This document shows positions 46,886-59,730 of a stretch of 64,000 nucleotides of DNA, one piece after another. This stretch comes from Strongyloides papillosus. Its lineage: Eukaryota > Nematoda > Chromadorea > Rhabditida > Strongyloididae. Where the stretch lies: contig SRSI01000017.1 in assembly GCA_005656395.1 (NCBI GenBank), forward strand, positions 62,001-126,000, read 5' to 3'. A program made the translations under genes and the position numbers. The first letter of the stretch is position 1. Each line of letters begins with the position of its first letter. Under the pieces are notes generated by a model that had not been told where the DNA came from, did not search any database, and saw nothing but the letters and a program-made list of their open reading frames with translations.

Positions 46886-48892
46886 TTATAATATACCATT
46901 TGTGTAGTATTGGAAATTGTCATATAGGCGAGTTGTTAGGGAGCCCCTGGAATACTCTACCATATTAAATATCAATTCATGAAGTTCATCATCCGTTAAT
47001 GGGATATGAAAACGTTCTAGCATCCCTTTGACGAGAGATGGACCATAACGAAAACATGGAATTTGACAGTCATTTGTCATTATGTTCATCAATGAAATTA
47101 TTCTATCGTGATATTTACGAGCAGCAATTAAACCTCGGAGCATTAATAATTTATACTCCTCAAAATCTTCACCTGTAGGGCCACCCATTAAATCGACAAT
47201 CTCTGGCGTCAACTTAAAAGGAGACGTCTCAAATCCAAGATTCTTCGGTGATTGATTCAAAATAAACCCAAAGTCAATATGTATCAAATGCCCATCTTCA
47301 TCCAAGAGGATATTACCATTATGACGATCTTTCACCTGAAGAAAATAACATATCAAACTATAAGCTGCACAGGATCTGACAAAATTTTGTCGAGCTCTTA
47401 TAAAACTCTCAGTATCCATTGCTCCATATTTTCTAATAAAATATTCTAGTAGGGTGGGAGGAATTCCATTCTCATTCTCCATACTTAATTTCTTTTTCAA
47501 TTGATGTAAAGATATTGCATTTTTAATAGGTTCAATTAAACCAGCATCTGATGATAAAACATTTATCTTATATGGTTTTAAATAAAGTGGTATGTACTCT
47601 GAAGTCCATATCTCCTGAAATAAAGATAATAATTGATATGCTATAAGTTCCTGACGTAAATCGTCTCCCGTCTTAACAATAACTGGTAAAATTGTCCAAT
47701 TGGGTAGGAATGAGTAAATACTCTCTTTTTTTATTTTTGAATATAATGTATCCCAACTCTCGGAGAAGATAGAGGTGTGCTCGGATTCAAAATCAATGCT
47801 TTTACTATCCTCATTCGTTGACACCAATACACTATCACTGTCTTTGTATTTTTCTTTCAACTCCTCTATAGATAAATTGATAACGTCATTTGGTAAATTA
47901 GATCTGCAAATGTTATCAACCTCCACTGCTTCCATAATTACATAAAAAGGAGCTCTATCTTTACTATTTAATACGCAAGCAATTTTTGGAACTATTTTTA
48001 AGATAAAATGCGTAGTGTCACCGTATAATGGTAACCACACTCGTGACGGTAGATGCCCATTTACTTTATCAATACTAGAGAATAATTTTGTTGTCCTTTC
48101 AATACCGGCAGGAATTTCTTTTAAATAATTACCAATACCAATTAAACTTTGAATAAACTCTAATTCAGGCCTGAATTTTTTCATACCACATTCACAGACA
48201 TATTCCATTACATGATAAAGATTACTTCTGGTTAAATCAAACTCCTCAATACATTCACATGTATTTAACTCCAATGACTCAACTGTTGGTTCAATAAAAT
48301 GAATCTGATCATACTTCGCCCCATTCCTGTAAAATTCATTCAGTATCTGCTGCTTCAGCTTATACCCCCGGCAGGCTAGCCTATTAACCTTCCAATTATC
48401 TGTATTAAAACTCTCCAGCAAAATAACACACCTAACAGAAAATTCAATACTTTCTTGACACCTTTCCATTAAATAAGAGTGAATATGTTCAGCAACATGT
48501 CGCTTATTTACATATAACAATAATAATTGTGGTAAATAAAAATCAACGGATTGTTTGGGGAATTTAAACAAAGAATTTCCAAGATGGAATAAAGCATTTG
48601 AGTCTAGGGATGATTGAAGGTGGTGTATCGCGTGGTGGATGGTGAAAAAATTGGAATCAAAAAACCGGAGCAATGATGACGTTGATTGTGACGAGATGTT
48701 TCTAGTTAGTTGACATATCTCGTTTTTCTTATTCTCATCGATATCAGTGAATGAGGCCTTTAAACTACATCTAAATTGAATTATTTTAAAAATTTTGGAA
48801 TAAATTTTGAATATTTAATTTTACCTGGGACAGACACCATTCTTGGGATGATTGCAAAATTCAGAGGGTTGTTGTATATAAGATCGTTGCAT
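46886..48892 (-). CDS. Phosphatidylinositol 4-kinase III beta (650 aa)
   Basis: Two exons from the minus strand: 48825-48892 (starting MQRSYIQQPSEFCNH) and 46886-48770; the intron is 54 bp (donor CAG|GTAAAA, acceptor ATTTAG). The kinase makes PI4P from phosphatidylinositol, mainly at the Golgi. The C-terminal catalytic part follows PI4K-beta closely: ATP-site lysine in VIVKTGDDLRQE (about K389), PLYLKPYKI, the catalytic loop KDRHNGNILLD (about D504), IDFGFIL (about D522), then NLGFETSPFKLTPEIVDLMG and a C-terminal NGIL. The N-terminal half has the helical lipid-kinase-unique part (FYLPQLLLLYV). At 650 aa it is shorter than the vertebrate enzyme (about 800), mainly through a reduced linker. 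The upstream start is supported by frame and splice consensus only. Confidence 0.94.
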
Positions 48893-50917
48893 ATGGACAA
48901 ATCATGAAATTAAAAATAAAATATTGATATAAACATAAAACTAAAATCAATTAGAAATTCAATTATTATTATAATATTTAATAATAATATGTAACAAAAT
49001 ATGTAAGATAAAAATAATTTATTCAATGAATTAGTAAGACAACAATAAATTGGTAAAAAGCATATGTAATAGAAATTGTCATATACGTTATAGATATTAA
49101 TAAATGAAAATTTATAAGTTTTTTTTACACTTTAAATGGAAAAAAATAATTAAGTTATTTGAATTCGGAAATAAGGACCATAATGTCGAGGATGCTAATA
49201 ATTATATTTACATGTTAAATTCCATGAAGAATACATTTACCCTTCCAAACAATATAAAATAGAATATGTTTGTGGAGAAATTTACTATGCCAAGACTATA
49301 TTTCATTTCATTTTTTAGATAGATAAATTAGGTTATTTATTATTTTAAAAAATTTTAGAATAAAATAAACAAAAGCAAACAATATGATATTAATATACAA
49401 GTAAACATAGAATATTTATCATTAACAATACCATAAAATAAAATTTATTTTATAGTCGTTTATTTGGATATATTGATATAATTTGAAAATAAAATTTGCT
49501 ATACCTTATAAGTTGAATATAATATTATTATACAATAAAATGGTTAAAACTAGATTTTCATCCCCTTAACTGTATTTCCAATTATGCTCAACATCTTTAA
49601 CAATCAATTATATAAATATGACAAAAGTTTATTATTGTATATTAATGTTTTTATTAAAATTTCTATATTAAAAATATTAACAAAATTGTTTACTATATTG
49701 ACATTTAGTAAGCATTTTCCCAAACGTATAAATAAAATTGTTTGCGTCATCAAACTAATTTTAAGTGTATTTTATTTATTTTCAGTTATTTTTTAACAAT
49801 ACATTTAGAAAAAAGATACAAATGGCTATATCTCTCTAGACTATTTTTACTATTTATATAAAGAGAAATTTTATGATATATATTCTTTTTATCGTCATCA
49901 CTTCAATAACAGAAATATTTTATCAAAACATTTATAATCTACACAATATAATATTCCTGATTAGTCATCTTATTTAATGATAGTGTATTTAAAATTAATC
50001 ATGCAACTAACTATATATGTTAACCAAACTAAAATGTGTCATGTATCCGTGGAAATTTTGAAAGTATTCACATACAAGAAGTTGTTATTTTTTTTATTGT
50101 AAAAAAAGTTTTCAATTTTCCTTTGTATTGGATACTTTTGACATCAACAAAATAGGAGCATTTATATTAACTAAAAATATTCTCTTTTAAATAAAGAAAT
50201 ACTTTCAGTTAAAATATATATTTAGTTTCACCATTGCATTTTATAATTTTAAATCCCTTACATTTTAAAACTGGCATAGAAAATTAGTTGAAGATTTCGT
50301 TATAAGTGCCAGTAATGCTCGAAAAGTCTTATGCTACCCTAATGTTATCTCTCTACCATATATATATATCGCCTACTGTTTGGAAAACATTGAAGATAAA
50401 ATAGAAATGTCTATATGTACATAAATATTTAGCATTAACAATTTTCGATATTTTAGATGACAAAAGATAAACTTTTAAATATTCTTTTTTATGGTTGAAT
50501 TTTTAATTTGAATTAATTCCACCATAATATAATGGTTAATTTCCTTTAATTAACTAACTAATTTTAAAAGGAATACTCTCCATCTCACTAATTATGAAAC
50601 AAAATAAAGTATATATCACTATTTAATGTTCATATCTAAAAAAACAAACATTCATATTCAATATAAACGTTCACCATCTTAATCTATACCATTTGTACTA
50701 ACTTTACGCATTTATACATATATGATGACCCGATTGTTTTAGCCAATTAAATTCACTCCTATATAGTTATTACTCTATCGATAATTTACCTCAAAAATTA
50801 CTCTTTTATAGTATGTATTGATTTTCGATTTTTTTAACAAGAAAAATTTTAGATTTTATTTTAAAATATTATATTTGTTTTATTATAAGAGAGTGAAGTT
50901 TATATTTCATTGCAAAT
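48893..50917. promoter_or_regulatory. Shared upstream region between PI4K-beta and dynamin
   Basis: A 2-kb spacer between two genes transcribed away from each other, so it must contain both promoters. The DNA is AT-rich with a few pyrimidine stretches. No specific factor site can be named. The 70-codon frame at 49584 is low-complexity and not supported. Confidence 0.4.
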
Positions 50918-53871
50918 ATGAGTTGGCAAAATAGTGGCATGCAAGCCCTTATCCCAGTTATTAATAAACTGCAGGTAAATAATCATTTATTTAATTGGTA
51001 ATTATATTTTTATAGGATGCTTTTGCTCAACTGGGTACACCACTTAATTTTGATTTACCCCAAATAGCTGTCGTTGGTGGTCAATCTGCAGGTAAATCAT
51101 CTGTATTAGAAAATTTTGTTGGAAGAGATTTCCTTCCCCGTGGTTCTGGAATCGTTACCAGGCGTCCATTGATCCTCCAACTTATCCAAGACCGTGCAGA
51201 GTACGCTGAATTCCTCCACAAAAAAGGTCATAAATTCACTGATTTCGATGCTGTTAGAAAAGAAATCGAAGATGAGACTGATCGAATAACTGGTCAGAAT
51301 AAAGGAATTTCCCCTATTCCGATTAATCTTCGTGTATTTTCTCCACATGTTCTTAATTTAACATTAATTGATTTACCTGGATTAACTAAAGTACCTGTCG
51401 GTGATCAACCCGCAGATATCGAATCACAAATCAGGGATATGATTCTTACATTTATCGGTAGAGAAACATGTCTAATCCTCGCAGTAACTCCAGCTAACAG
51501 TGACTTAGCCACCTCAGATGCATTGAAATTGGCCAGAGAAGTCGATCCACAGGGTCTCAGAACAATTGGTGTCCTAACAAAACTCGATCTTATGGATGAG
51601 GGAACAGATGCAAGAGATATCCTTGAAAACAAAGTATTCACCCTGAGACGTGGATATGTCGGTGTAATTAATCGTTCACAAAAAGATATAGTTGGAAGAA
51701 AAGATATCAGGGCAGCACTTGATGCTGAGAGGAAATTCTTCCTATCCCATCCAGGTTATCGCCACATGGCTGATCGTCTAGGAACACCCTACCTTCAGAA
51801 GACACTTAACATCCAACTAACCAATCATATTAAAGATACCTTACCCGGTCTCCGTGATTCACTTCAAAAAAAACTTTTCGCTTTAGAGAAAGATGTTGCC
51901 GAGTATAAAAATTTCCAACCAAATGATCCAAGTAGGAAGACAAAAGCACTTATGCAGATGGTACAGTCCTTTGCCGTTGACATGGAAAGGAGTATTGAAG
52001 GAAGTAATTCCAAATTAGTATCTACTAACGAGTTATCTGGTGGAGCCAGAATAAATAGACTTTTTCATGAAAGATTTCCCTTTGAAATTATTAAGATGAA
52101 TATTGATGAGAAGGAGATGAGAAGGGAGATTCAATATGCTATCAGGAATATTCAAGGTATTCGTGGTGGTCTTTTCACTCCGGATAAGGCTTTTGAGGCT
52201 ATTGTGAAGAAACAGATTGAGAGATTGAAAGAACCATCAATGAAGTGTGTAGATCTTGTAGTTAATGAATTGTCAACTGTGGTACGTCAATGTTCCGAGT
52301 CCGTGACACGTTACCCAAAACTTAGAGATGAGATTGAGAGAATTGTAACTACATTTATTAGGGAGAAAGAAAATATAACAAAGAATCATATAAATATGTT
52401 GGTTGAATTTGAATTGGCATACATGAATACAAACCATGAAGATTTCATTGGTTTCTCGAATGCCGAGGCAAAGGCAAACTCCTCTGCACCAAAACAAAAA
52501 CTTGGCAATCAAGTCATTCGTAAAGGATGGTTGACAGTTCATAATTTAAGTTTTGTCAAAGGTTCCCGTGAATGTTGGTTTGTATTATCAAGTGATAACC
52601 TTAGTTGGTACAAAGACGATGAAGAAAAGGAGAAGAAATACATGCTTCCATTAGATGGAATCAAACTCAAGGACTTGGAAGCCGGATTCATGAGCAGACA
52701 ACACAAATTCGCTCTATTCTACCCCGACGGAAGGTAAGTACTATTTTAGAAATTTCTTAATGACAAACTATTGTTTTAAAAAAATGTTTCGCTTTACTAA
52801 GGACTGATTAACAATGATTTTTCAGGAAGTAAGTATTAGTTGATTTTTTACTAGCTAGTTTTCTATGTCGACTATCGATTCATACGTAACTTTTAAATTT
52901 TAATTTCTAGTGATTAGTGACTGTTTGTACCTATTATATACTTGTTTGATTCTCCTTTTATGTATCTTGTCTCTTTGTTTGAATAGTTTAAAAATTTTAT
53001 TGTTTATTTATAGAAATATTTACAAAGACTATAAACAGTTGGAGTTGTCCACTGCTAACCTTGATGAAGTTGATGCATGGAAAGCTAGTTTCTTAAGAGC
53101 TGGAGTTTACCCAGAAAAAGAACATGTCCCAGAAAGTGAGGAAGTAAGTTTTTGATAATAAAATTATTTTTTTCAATACTCTATGGGAGTAATAAATAAA
53201 TTTTATTTTATCAAACACATCATATAACACAATTTTTTCAGGCTAGCAACGAAATTGATACATCTATGGATCCACAATTAGAAAGACAAGTAGAAACAAT
53301 CAGAAACTTAGTTGACTCATACATGCGTATCATCACAAAAACAATCCGTGATCTTGTACCAAAAGCTATTATGCATCTTATTGTAAACAAAGTTGGAGAG
53401 TTTCTTAGAGATGAGTTACTTGCACACCTTTACCAATGTGGTGACACTGATACGTTAATGGAAGAATCTCAATTAGAGGCTCAGAAACGTGAAGACATGC
53501 TTAGGATGTACCACGCCTGCAAGGAGGCCCTCAGGATTATCAGTGAAGTCAACATGAGCAACCTCGAAAACTTATCAATTTCCAATACAGTGGTAAATCA
53601 ACCGCCAATGGGAGGAAATTATATGGGTTATGGTGGTGGACCTCAAGTAAACAGGTCTGCTCCTGCTCCACCACCTGGTGCCAGGCCAGCTCCAATGCCA
53701 CCAAGGCAAATGGGAGGAAATATGGTCCCACCAAACAGACCAATGCCTGCTCCTCCAGGAATGATGGGAGGGTAAGTTTATTTTTAATTATTTTTCTTTA
53801 GTAAAAAATAATATCTAAAAATAATTATTAAATTATTTAGTAGACCACCAGCTCCAAGGCCAGCTTCATAA
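50918..53871 (+). CDS. dyn-1: Dynamin GTPase, five exons (821 aa isoform)
   Basis: Exons: 50918-50974, 51016-52733, 53014-53143, 53242-53771 and 53841-53871. All junctions have GT/AG sites and keep frame. Dynamin is the large GTPase that cuts endocytic vesicle necks. Domains: GTPase with P-loop GGQSAGKSS (41-49), DLPG (138-141) and TKLD (207-210); middle/stalk; PH domain from about 520 ([10 protein letters not shown]); GED ([20 protein letters not shown] onward); and a short Pro/Gly-rich C-terminus ([15 protein letters not shown]). The predicted length is close to that of nematode dynamin. The gene symbol is by homology to the single C. elegans dynamin. The intron at 52734-53013 is long (280 bp) and may hide a microexon. 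A second possible last exon follows at 54064. Confidence 0.95.
52826..52828 (+). other. Candidate 3-nt microexon in dynamin
   Basis: Inside the long third intron, TTTTTCAG|GAA|GTAAGTATT puts a consensus acceptor and donor three bases apart. Inclusion would keep the frame and change AG+A to AGG AAA, adding one Lys after the PH-domain Arg. It may be chance, but both splice sites are strong for this genome. Confidence 0.3.
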
Positions 53872-54063
53872 TAATCTCCAATACACCTTAAAATTTCACT
53901 TACATTTTCGTATAGAGTAGATAACATTTTTTAGTTGGTAGACAAAAAAAAGTAATTTTACAACAAAGTTAGTTTTTAATTATCGTTTTTGGTGTTGGTA
54001 TCTTAATTGTACTTTTATTTTTTTTAAACTATTTTGTACTTTAAATTTATCTATTCTTTTTAG

Positions 54064-54118
54064 AAATGCACCTCCACGTATACCAGAACGTCCTCAAATT
54101 CCAAACCGACCGTACTAG
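54064..54118 (+). CDS. Alternative last exon of dynamin
   Basis: Preceded by the acceptor CTTTTTAG, this block joins in the same phase (GG + A) to the exon ending at 53771. It would encode GNAPPRIPERPQIPNRPY and a stop, giving an 829-residue isoform. Its Pro/Arg-rich end suits SH3-domain partners. The competing exon at 53841-53871 encodes [10 protein letters not shown]. Both fit the dynamin proline-rich tail; which is used cannot be told from DNA alone. Confidence 0.65.
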
Positions 54119-54207
54119 AAAAAAAGAGACAATCCCCATATATATTTTATGTACTAGAGGAGAAATCGTGTTTAAAAATTTTTATCCATTTCTTTTTTAA
54201 TTTCTTT

Positions 54208-54213
54208 AATAAA
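54208..54213 (+). terminator. Likely dynamin polyadenylation signal
   Basis: AATAAA in the plus orientation, 90 bp after the alternative stop codon. Confidence 0.55.
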
Positions 54214-55541
54214 AGTATATGTAATTTTTGATGCTTTTAAGTAGAGATTAAAATTGTTGTGTTATGGAGAGTTGCTTTATCAGGACATTATTAATTATTT
54301 ATTCATATTTTGTGTTTACAACTTTTTTACTCAACCATCTCGAGGAGTGCTTGGGACTTTCAAGTTTAGAGTGTAATTTAATGTAGATTGCGACATTTTT
54401 ACAAAGCTAATTATAGAGTTTTATTGGGAAATTTGGCTAATTCGATGATTTTATTAAATCCGTATGTCTTTTTTTATTGGTGATAAGTTTTCCTATTTCC
54501 CTGAAGAACTCGAGGGATTTCTTTGAAATACATTAAAATTATATGTATTACATAAGAAGGATTGTGGTATTAGCAAACGAAGGAGAAAGAAAAGTAAATA
54601 TCCCTGATAACTTTATGTAATGCCTTACAATTGCATAGGAAATTAGAATTCTGATGTTTAATTCATGAACTGTTTATGTGCCTTTAGACATTGTACCAAC
54701 TAGTACAAATATCATAATTATCTGACATTTTTTCATCAAAATACTAGTAAACACTGATTTTCATCCTCATCTTCAAAATATAAAATGTCGATATAAACAA
54801 TAGGACAAATTATTCTTCCGCATTTCGTTTAAAAAGTACACCAAAAATCTCCGCCCTCACATTTGCGGTTTTCTTCGCTTAGTTTACGGCTCATTTAAAA
54901 TCCCTACCTGTTGGAGTATTAACAATAAACACGTTGATAGAAAGGAAAACGAACAATCAAAAATGATTTCCTTTATTAAAAAACATAAAGATTGGTAAAT
55001 TTTCAATACAAAAAAACTTTTCATCCTCCCAATAGAAATAATTTATATCTAGACCAAACTAATTACAATTGATTATCATAAAGTATATTAACACACGCCA
55101 CATTTGGTTACATAAATGACTACCAAAAATATATTCATTCCTCCTAACCATTTTTCACAATACAATTAATTTGATTTGGCAAAAACAACCTTATTAACAA
55201 TTGAATATAGAAGTATTTTTTAAAATTTATTGATATGTATATATAAAAATTTCTGTAATGTAATTCAATAAATTGAAATAAAATAAATTTCGATAATTGA
55301 GTGATTATTGAATGTGATATTTTAATCTCAGTCCTTGAAAACCATTCATATTTAACACAAAAAAGTATATAAAATGAAAAGCGCTTTAGGTGGTTATCGA
55401 ATTTTTGAGATTCATTTTTTAAAACGCTTTTAATTTTATAAACAAAAAGAAAGGATAAACGTAAATTAAAATGATGTAAATGAAAAAAAGTGTAAAATCT
55501 TCTCGATAGCTTACAGAATCTTCGTATATAATAATTCATCA
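54214..55541. other. Intergenic region between convergent genes
   Basis: It holds the 3' ends of dynamin and the Tribbles-like gene. The 132-codon minus-strand frame at 55144-55542 lies directly after the Tribbles stop and is low-complexity Phe/Ile/Tyr sequence, most likely 3' UTR. No RNA gene recognised. Confidence 0.45.
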
Positions 55542-57033
55542 CTACAATGTCGAGGTTGATGAGGACGTTGAAGAAGCATTTACCTCAACGACAGGAGTAC
55601 AAGGTATGTCTGTGGAAATTAAACAAGGAGTTTTAGGAAGACATTTAGAGTTAATACGCAACCATTTACTCTGTAAAATATCATCAATTGTTAACCTCTC
55701 CTCCGGTCTCATCCTTAGAAGTGTAGTTATAATTTGAAAAGAGGAACTAGATACTTTTACATTACCGGGAATAGAATATTTACCCGCAATGATTTTTGAA
55801 AAAATGCCTTTAACGTCCTTATCAAAAAATGGGTATCTAAAAGTAAGCATAACATAAAGAAGAACTCCTAAAGACCACATATCCGCCTGTTTCCCACGGT
55901 ACTCTTTATCTCTTCTAAATATTTCTGGAGCGACATATGCAGGGCACGCATGTCTCTCACCAATGAAATCATCATCAAAGTCTTTACATACATACAGTTC
56001 TAGTGGATCTGTTAATCGGATTTTGGTGCTGAAAATTTATTTATACGAGGGTTCATGAAAATATATACACCTACCAACTATCATTTGTGAATTCAAATTT
56101 CTTTAATTGCATGTGACGAAGTACTATTCCTATCTCATGACAAAACTGTACCAACTTACATATGCTTTTAAATATTGGTCTGACGTCATTTTCGGATAGT
56201 GTAGCTTGTCTATCTTGGATATATTCATATAATGATACCTCACCCTCAATATTGCTTATTGGCATCAATAGAGATTTCGTACCAGTAAAAGGTAAATCAA
56301 GCAAGATCGTACCTTCAGGTAATATCATTTCTTTCATTTCTTCATACTCACTTGGTGAGAATTTATCACAAAACTTCATCTCATTTAGTCTAGTGGCAAC
56401 GGCAGTAAATTGGCTCATAGCTTTTGATGATAGGGGAATAACCTTATAATTTTTGTTTGTTGTTATACTTCTTGCATTAAAAGAACCTGACTTTTGTGTG
56501 ATTCTTATATCGTAGCCGGCATCTCTGTATGCATCAACATTTTCCTCAGAAACATGGTGGATAAGCTTCTCATCTGGCATTTTCTTTAAAAATTTGTTTA
56601 GGAAATCAGACTTAAAGACGACATCCTTAAAACTGTGGTCTGAAAACTTTGAAATCTTAATCTGTGGTTTACTATAGCTTATGTCAGAAGTTAAATTGAC
56701 ATCAGAGGAGAAATATCTTTTCCGGTGACTATGAGAGAGGACCGGCCGACTCGTAAAGGTAAGATCCAATGAGTTGCCATCTTGACTTAGAGTAGGACTC
56801 GAAGCTTTAGTTTGATGACTAATTTGAGACCCTAGTGGGCTGCTAAGTGTTACGCTAGAATCACCAACCTCACCAACATCCTGTAGAGTATCTATGCTAT
56901 TTGGACGGAGGAAGCGATTCATAAAAATTATCCCTTCTTGATTTGAGACACCACTGTTTGAATTTAGATTGTCATAATCTGTGAAAACACTATTTTGATC
57001 GCGGGAACCTCCATAAAGGATCCCGTCATTCAT
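55542..57033 (-). CDS. Tribbles-like pseudokinase (481 aa)
   Basis: Two exons from the minus strand: 56075-57033 (starting MNDGILYGG) and 55542-56028; the intron is 46 bp (donor TTG|GTAGGT, acceptor TTTTCAG). Tribbles proteins are catalytically weak or dead kinase scaffolds that direct ubiquitin ligases and MAPK or C/EBP signalling. After a Ser-rich N-terminal half, residues about 185-460 form a degenerate kinase fold. The HRD loop reads VLRHMQLKKF, where Tribbles usually has LRDLKLRKF; no DFG is present. CPAYVAPEIF and ADMWSLGVLLYVMLTFRYPF are typical of Tribbles. The ATP lysine equivalent may be K197. I do not see the usual C-terminal COP1-binding motif. The N-terminal extension is long for the family. 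Confidence 0.88.
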
Positions 57034-59730
57034 AACGCAATAATAAATTTGATAGAAACTATACTAGCTAAATGAAAAAATAATTAATAAGATGTTAAGT
57101 GAATAAATAATTTATATAGGTAAAAAGTAATTCGTGCACTCTCATATTTCATGACCAAAACAATGATACTCCCTCTCTTTCGAAATGAACATATAATCTT
57201 TGAGATTTTAAAATAATAAGAATGTATTTCTCAATTAATAATGTACTTTTCTCAAAATTTGTAAAACCGCAATGGTTAAAGAAATTTTTGGTTAATGCAC
57301 GTATTGTACTTTTTACCATGTTTAAAAAAACTTACAATATGAAACGTTAAACGATATAAATATAAACAGGCCAAGATTCCTAATAATCTATTCCCTGTTA
57401 CGCTTGGCGCTTCAATATACTTTAGTATAGTAAAGCCATTGACCTCCTTATAAATATTATATTATTTCAAAATTTAATTATATCAGAATTTTAAAACTGT
57501 GGAGTCTTATGATCCTGAAAACGAGGCTGAAATAAGAGTTACCAAAAAAATTACGAAATAAAAATGAAAGAGTAACAGAAGATGGAGAGAGTTATCAACG
57601 AACATCTTCCATATCGAGAGTGTAGAAATTTTGGGATTATTTTAAAATACCCCAAGAAGAAAGTATAGAGTGAATATTTTTAACCATTTAATAATAATAC
57701 CGATGAACATCTCTGAAGATAGAATTTTTGATAGAAAATTCTAAAATTTCATCAACGTCGTGGTCTTATGAAATTGTATAGCAAACATTCATTGGGTCAC
57801 ATGTCCTGCGCTAATTGGAACAACGTACCTTAGTGTGTCGCTTTGTTAGATACGTGTAAAATAGGAGTATAGAAAATTATATGTGAATAAATTATAAAAG
57901 TGGGTATGGATATTTATATGGTAGTAATTTCGAAATAAACTCTAAAAACATCGTGTGGATGTTTCGAAATAAATACATGAAAACATGATTCATAAAGAAA
58001 ATGTTGTTCATGTAATTGAGTAATGATCATTGGGCTTTCTTGTCTATTTCTTAAGTATGAGAAAGTATTTGTCAAATGATGGTGTAGACCAAATGGGGCA
58101 GGGGATAGATAAAAATACTAGACTTAAATATAGATTTCAAAATATTTATCATAGTAACAGTCTTAAACTATTTATAATAATTATGATGAAATAGGGTAAT
58201 TAAAAACAGTCGTGTGAAAGTAGGTAGGCGACGAAGGTGGAGAAAATTTAGAAATCTACTATAATTGAAGGTATTAAAAAAAGATATTACAAATAAACGA
58301 TAAAAACACAATAAAGAGATATCAAAACAAACAATTGTGATTTAGATATTTACATTAATTGTTTAGTCGCAGTAGAAAAAATAGCTTCAAAAACTGAATG
58401 CGTTCCCATCAAAAAACAAAAACTAAACGATCATGGCGTCATTTCATTTTACGTCTCACCATCAAATACAATAATTGATGTTATAAACCACTCGTGAATG
58501 TCTTTCTAAATCAACGAAGGATTATAGTTCTAGAAACAATAATGCTAGCTGTTTGAAGGAGAAACTTAATAATTTATAACAAAACACTAATACCCTTCAA
58601 TGCAACACTTTTTGAGTCGCACCGACTTCAGGTGTGTGAAATTTTTCATATTTACACTGGTATTTACGTTACAAAATCATATGTAATATGTTTCAAAGTG
58701 CATATGAGAAAAGGACTGTTTTAATTTTCCGATACAAATAATCATTTAATGATTTTTGATACACGATGTACCATTTAATATCGTGGAAAAAGGCATAAGA
58801 AGTTGCCTATTTCACATTATATGAAATTATTATCATATCTCACTAAGATGTAGATTATCCCTTTTCCTTTTTACGTGTAAATTTAAAAATAACTTATTTT
58901 TAAGAATAGTAATCTCAAGTTGCCATAAGCGTTTACTTTTATCCCCCATTTCACTTGTGAATAAATTAAAGTTATCTTAATTTCAAAATTTGCATATTAT
59001 GACACCTATAAAAATGAATATGTTTTTAAGGATGACAATAGAGAATTAAAAATAACACAAATAATATATTTGTGATATTTTTTTTTATCATTATTAGTAG
59101 TAATAGATTTTTGATCACTTAAAATTTTTAAACTTTAATAAGTTTATGAATTAGAAATTAGTTAATGTGGTTTTTAGCTTTTATTGGAATTAAAAACAAA
59201 AAAAAATTTAATAAGATATATGTTTTAAAAATTGCCATTTAAGTTTCTTGTTAAGTAATTAAAATTCACAGTAAAGTTGTAATGGCATAGCTCATTGAGT
59301 ATAGTTAAAGTTACAGTAACTTTCAGTAACTACGCTTTCAAAATAACGCTTTGAAGCAATCAAACAAATATTTTTTTTCAACATCCTAATTCAAACAAAA
59401 AATGAAACTGTTTGATATTTATATTTCAAGCATGAAATAAAAAGTTTAAACTTCTTAGATAAACAGTCGACTTTGTATATGTACAATTGAATAGTATCTC
59501 CCTGTTGATGTAGTATGATACTATTCTATTTAACATAGGGTACATTGTAAATATTTCAAAGATCGTGCGGATGTTATTTTTTGTTATTAAAAAAGAAGAT
59601 TGTAACATTTCTAATGAATAGATACTAATCTAAAAGTACATTTGGTTTATTATTTTTCTTTATGATTAATCAGAAATTTTTTTATGCGTCATATGAAGGA
59701 GAGTACAGAAAAATTTTATGTGTTTTTTAG
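57034..59730. other. Long intergenic region upstream of two divergent genes
   Basis: 2.7 kb without a supported coding exon. A hairpin-like pair GCCAAG / CTTGGC lies at about 57371-57418. It presumably contains the promoters of the Tribbles-like gene and of the 59731 gene. No tRNA or other RNA gene recognised. Confidence 0.4.

Noticed and set aside
55144..55542. 132-codon minus-strand frame after the Tribbles-like stop
   Set aside because: Low-complexity Phe/Tyr/Ile sequence with no ATG-context support, lying in the probable 3' UTR.
57365..57460. Possible tRNA or structured RNA around GCCAAG...CTTGGC
   Set aside because: No T-loop consensus (GTTCRANYC) or consistent cloverleaf; only a weak stem. 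No tRNA gene was found anywhere in the window.
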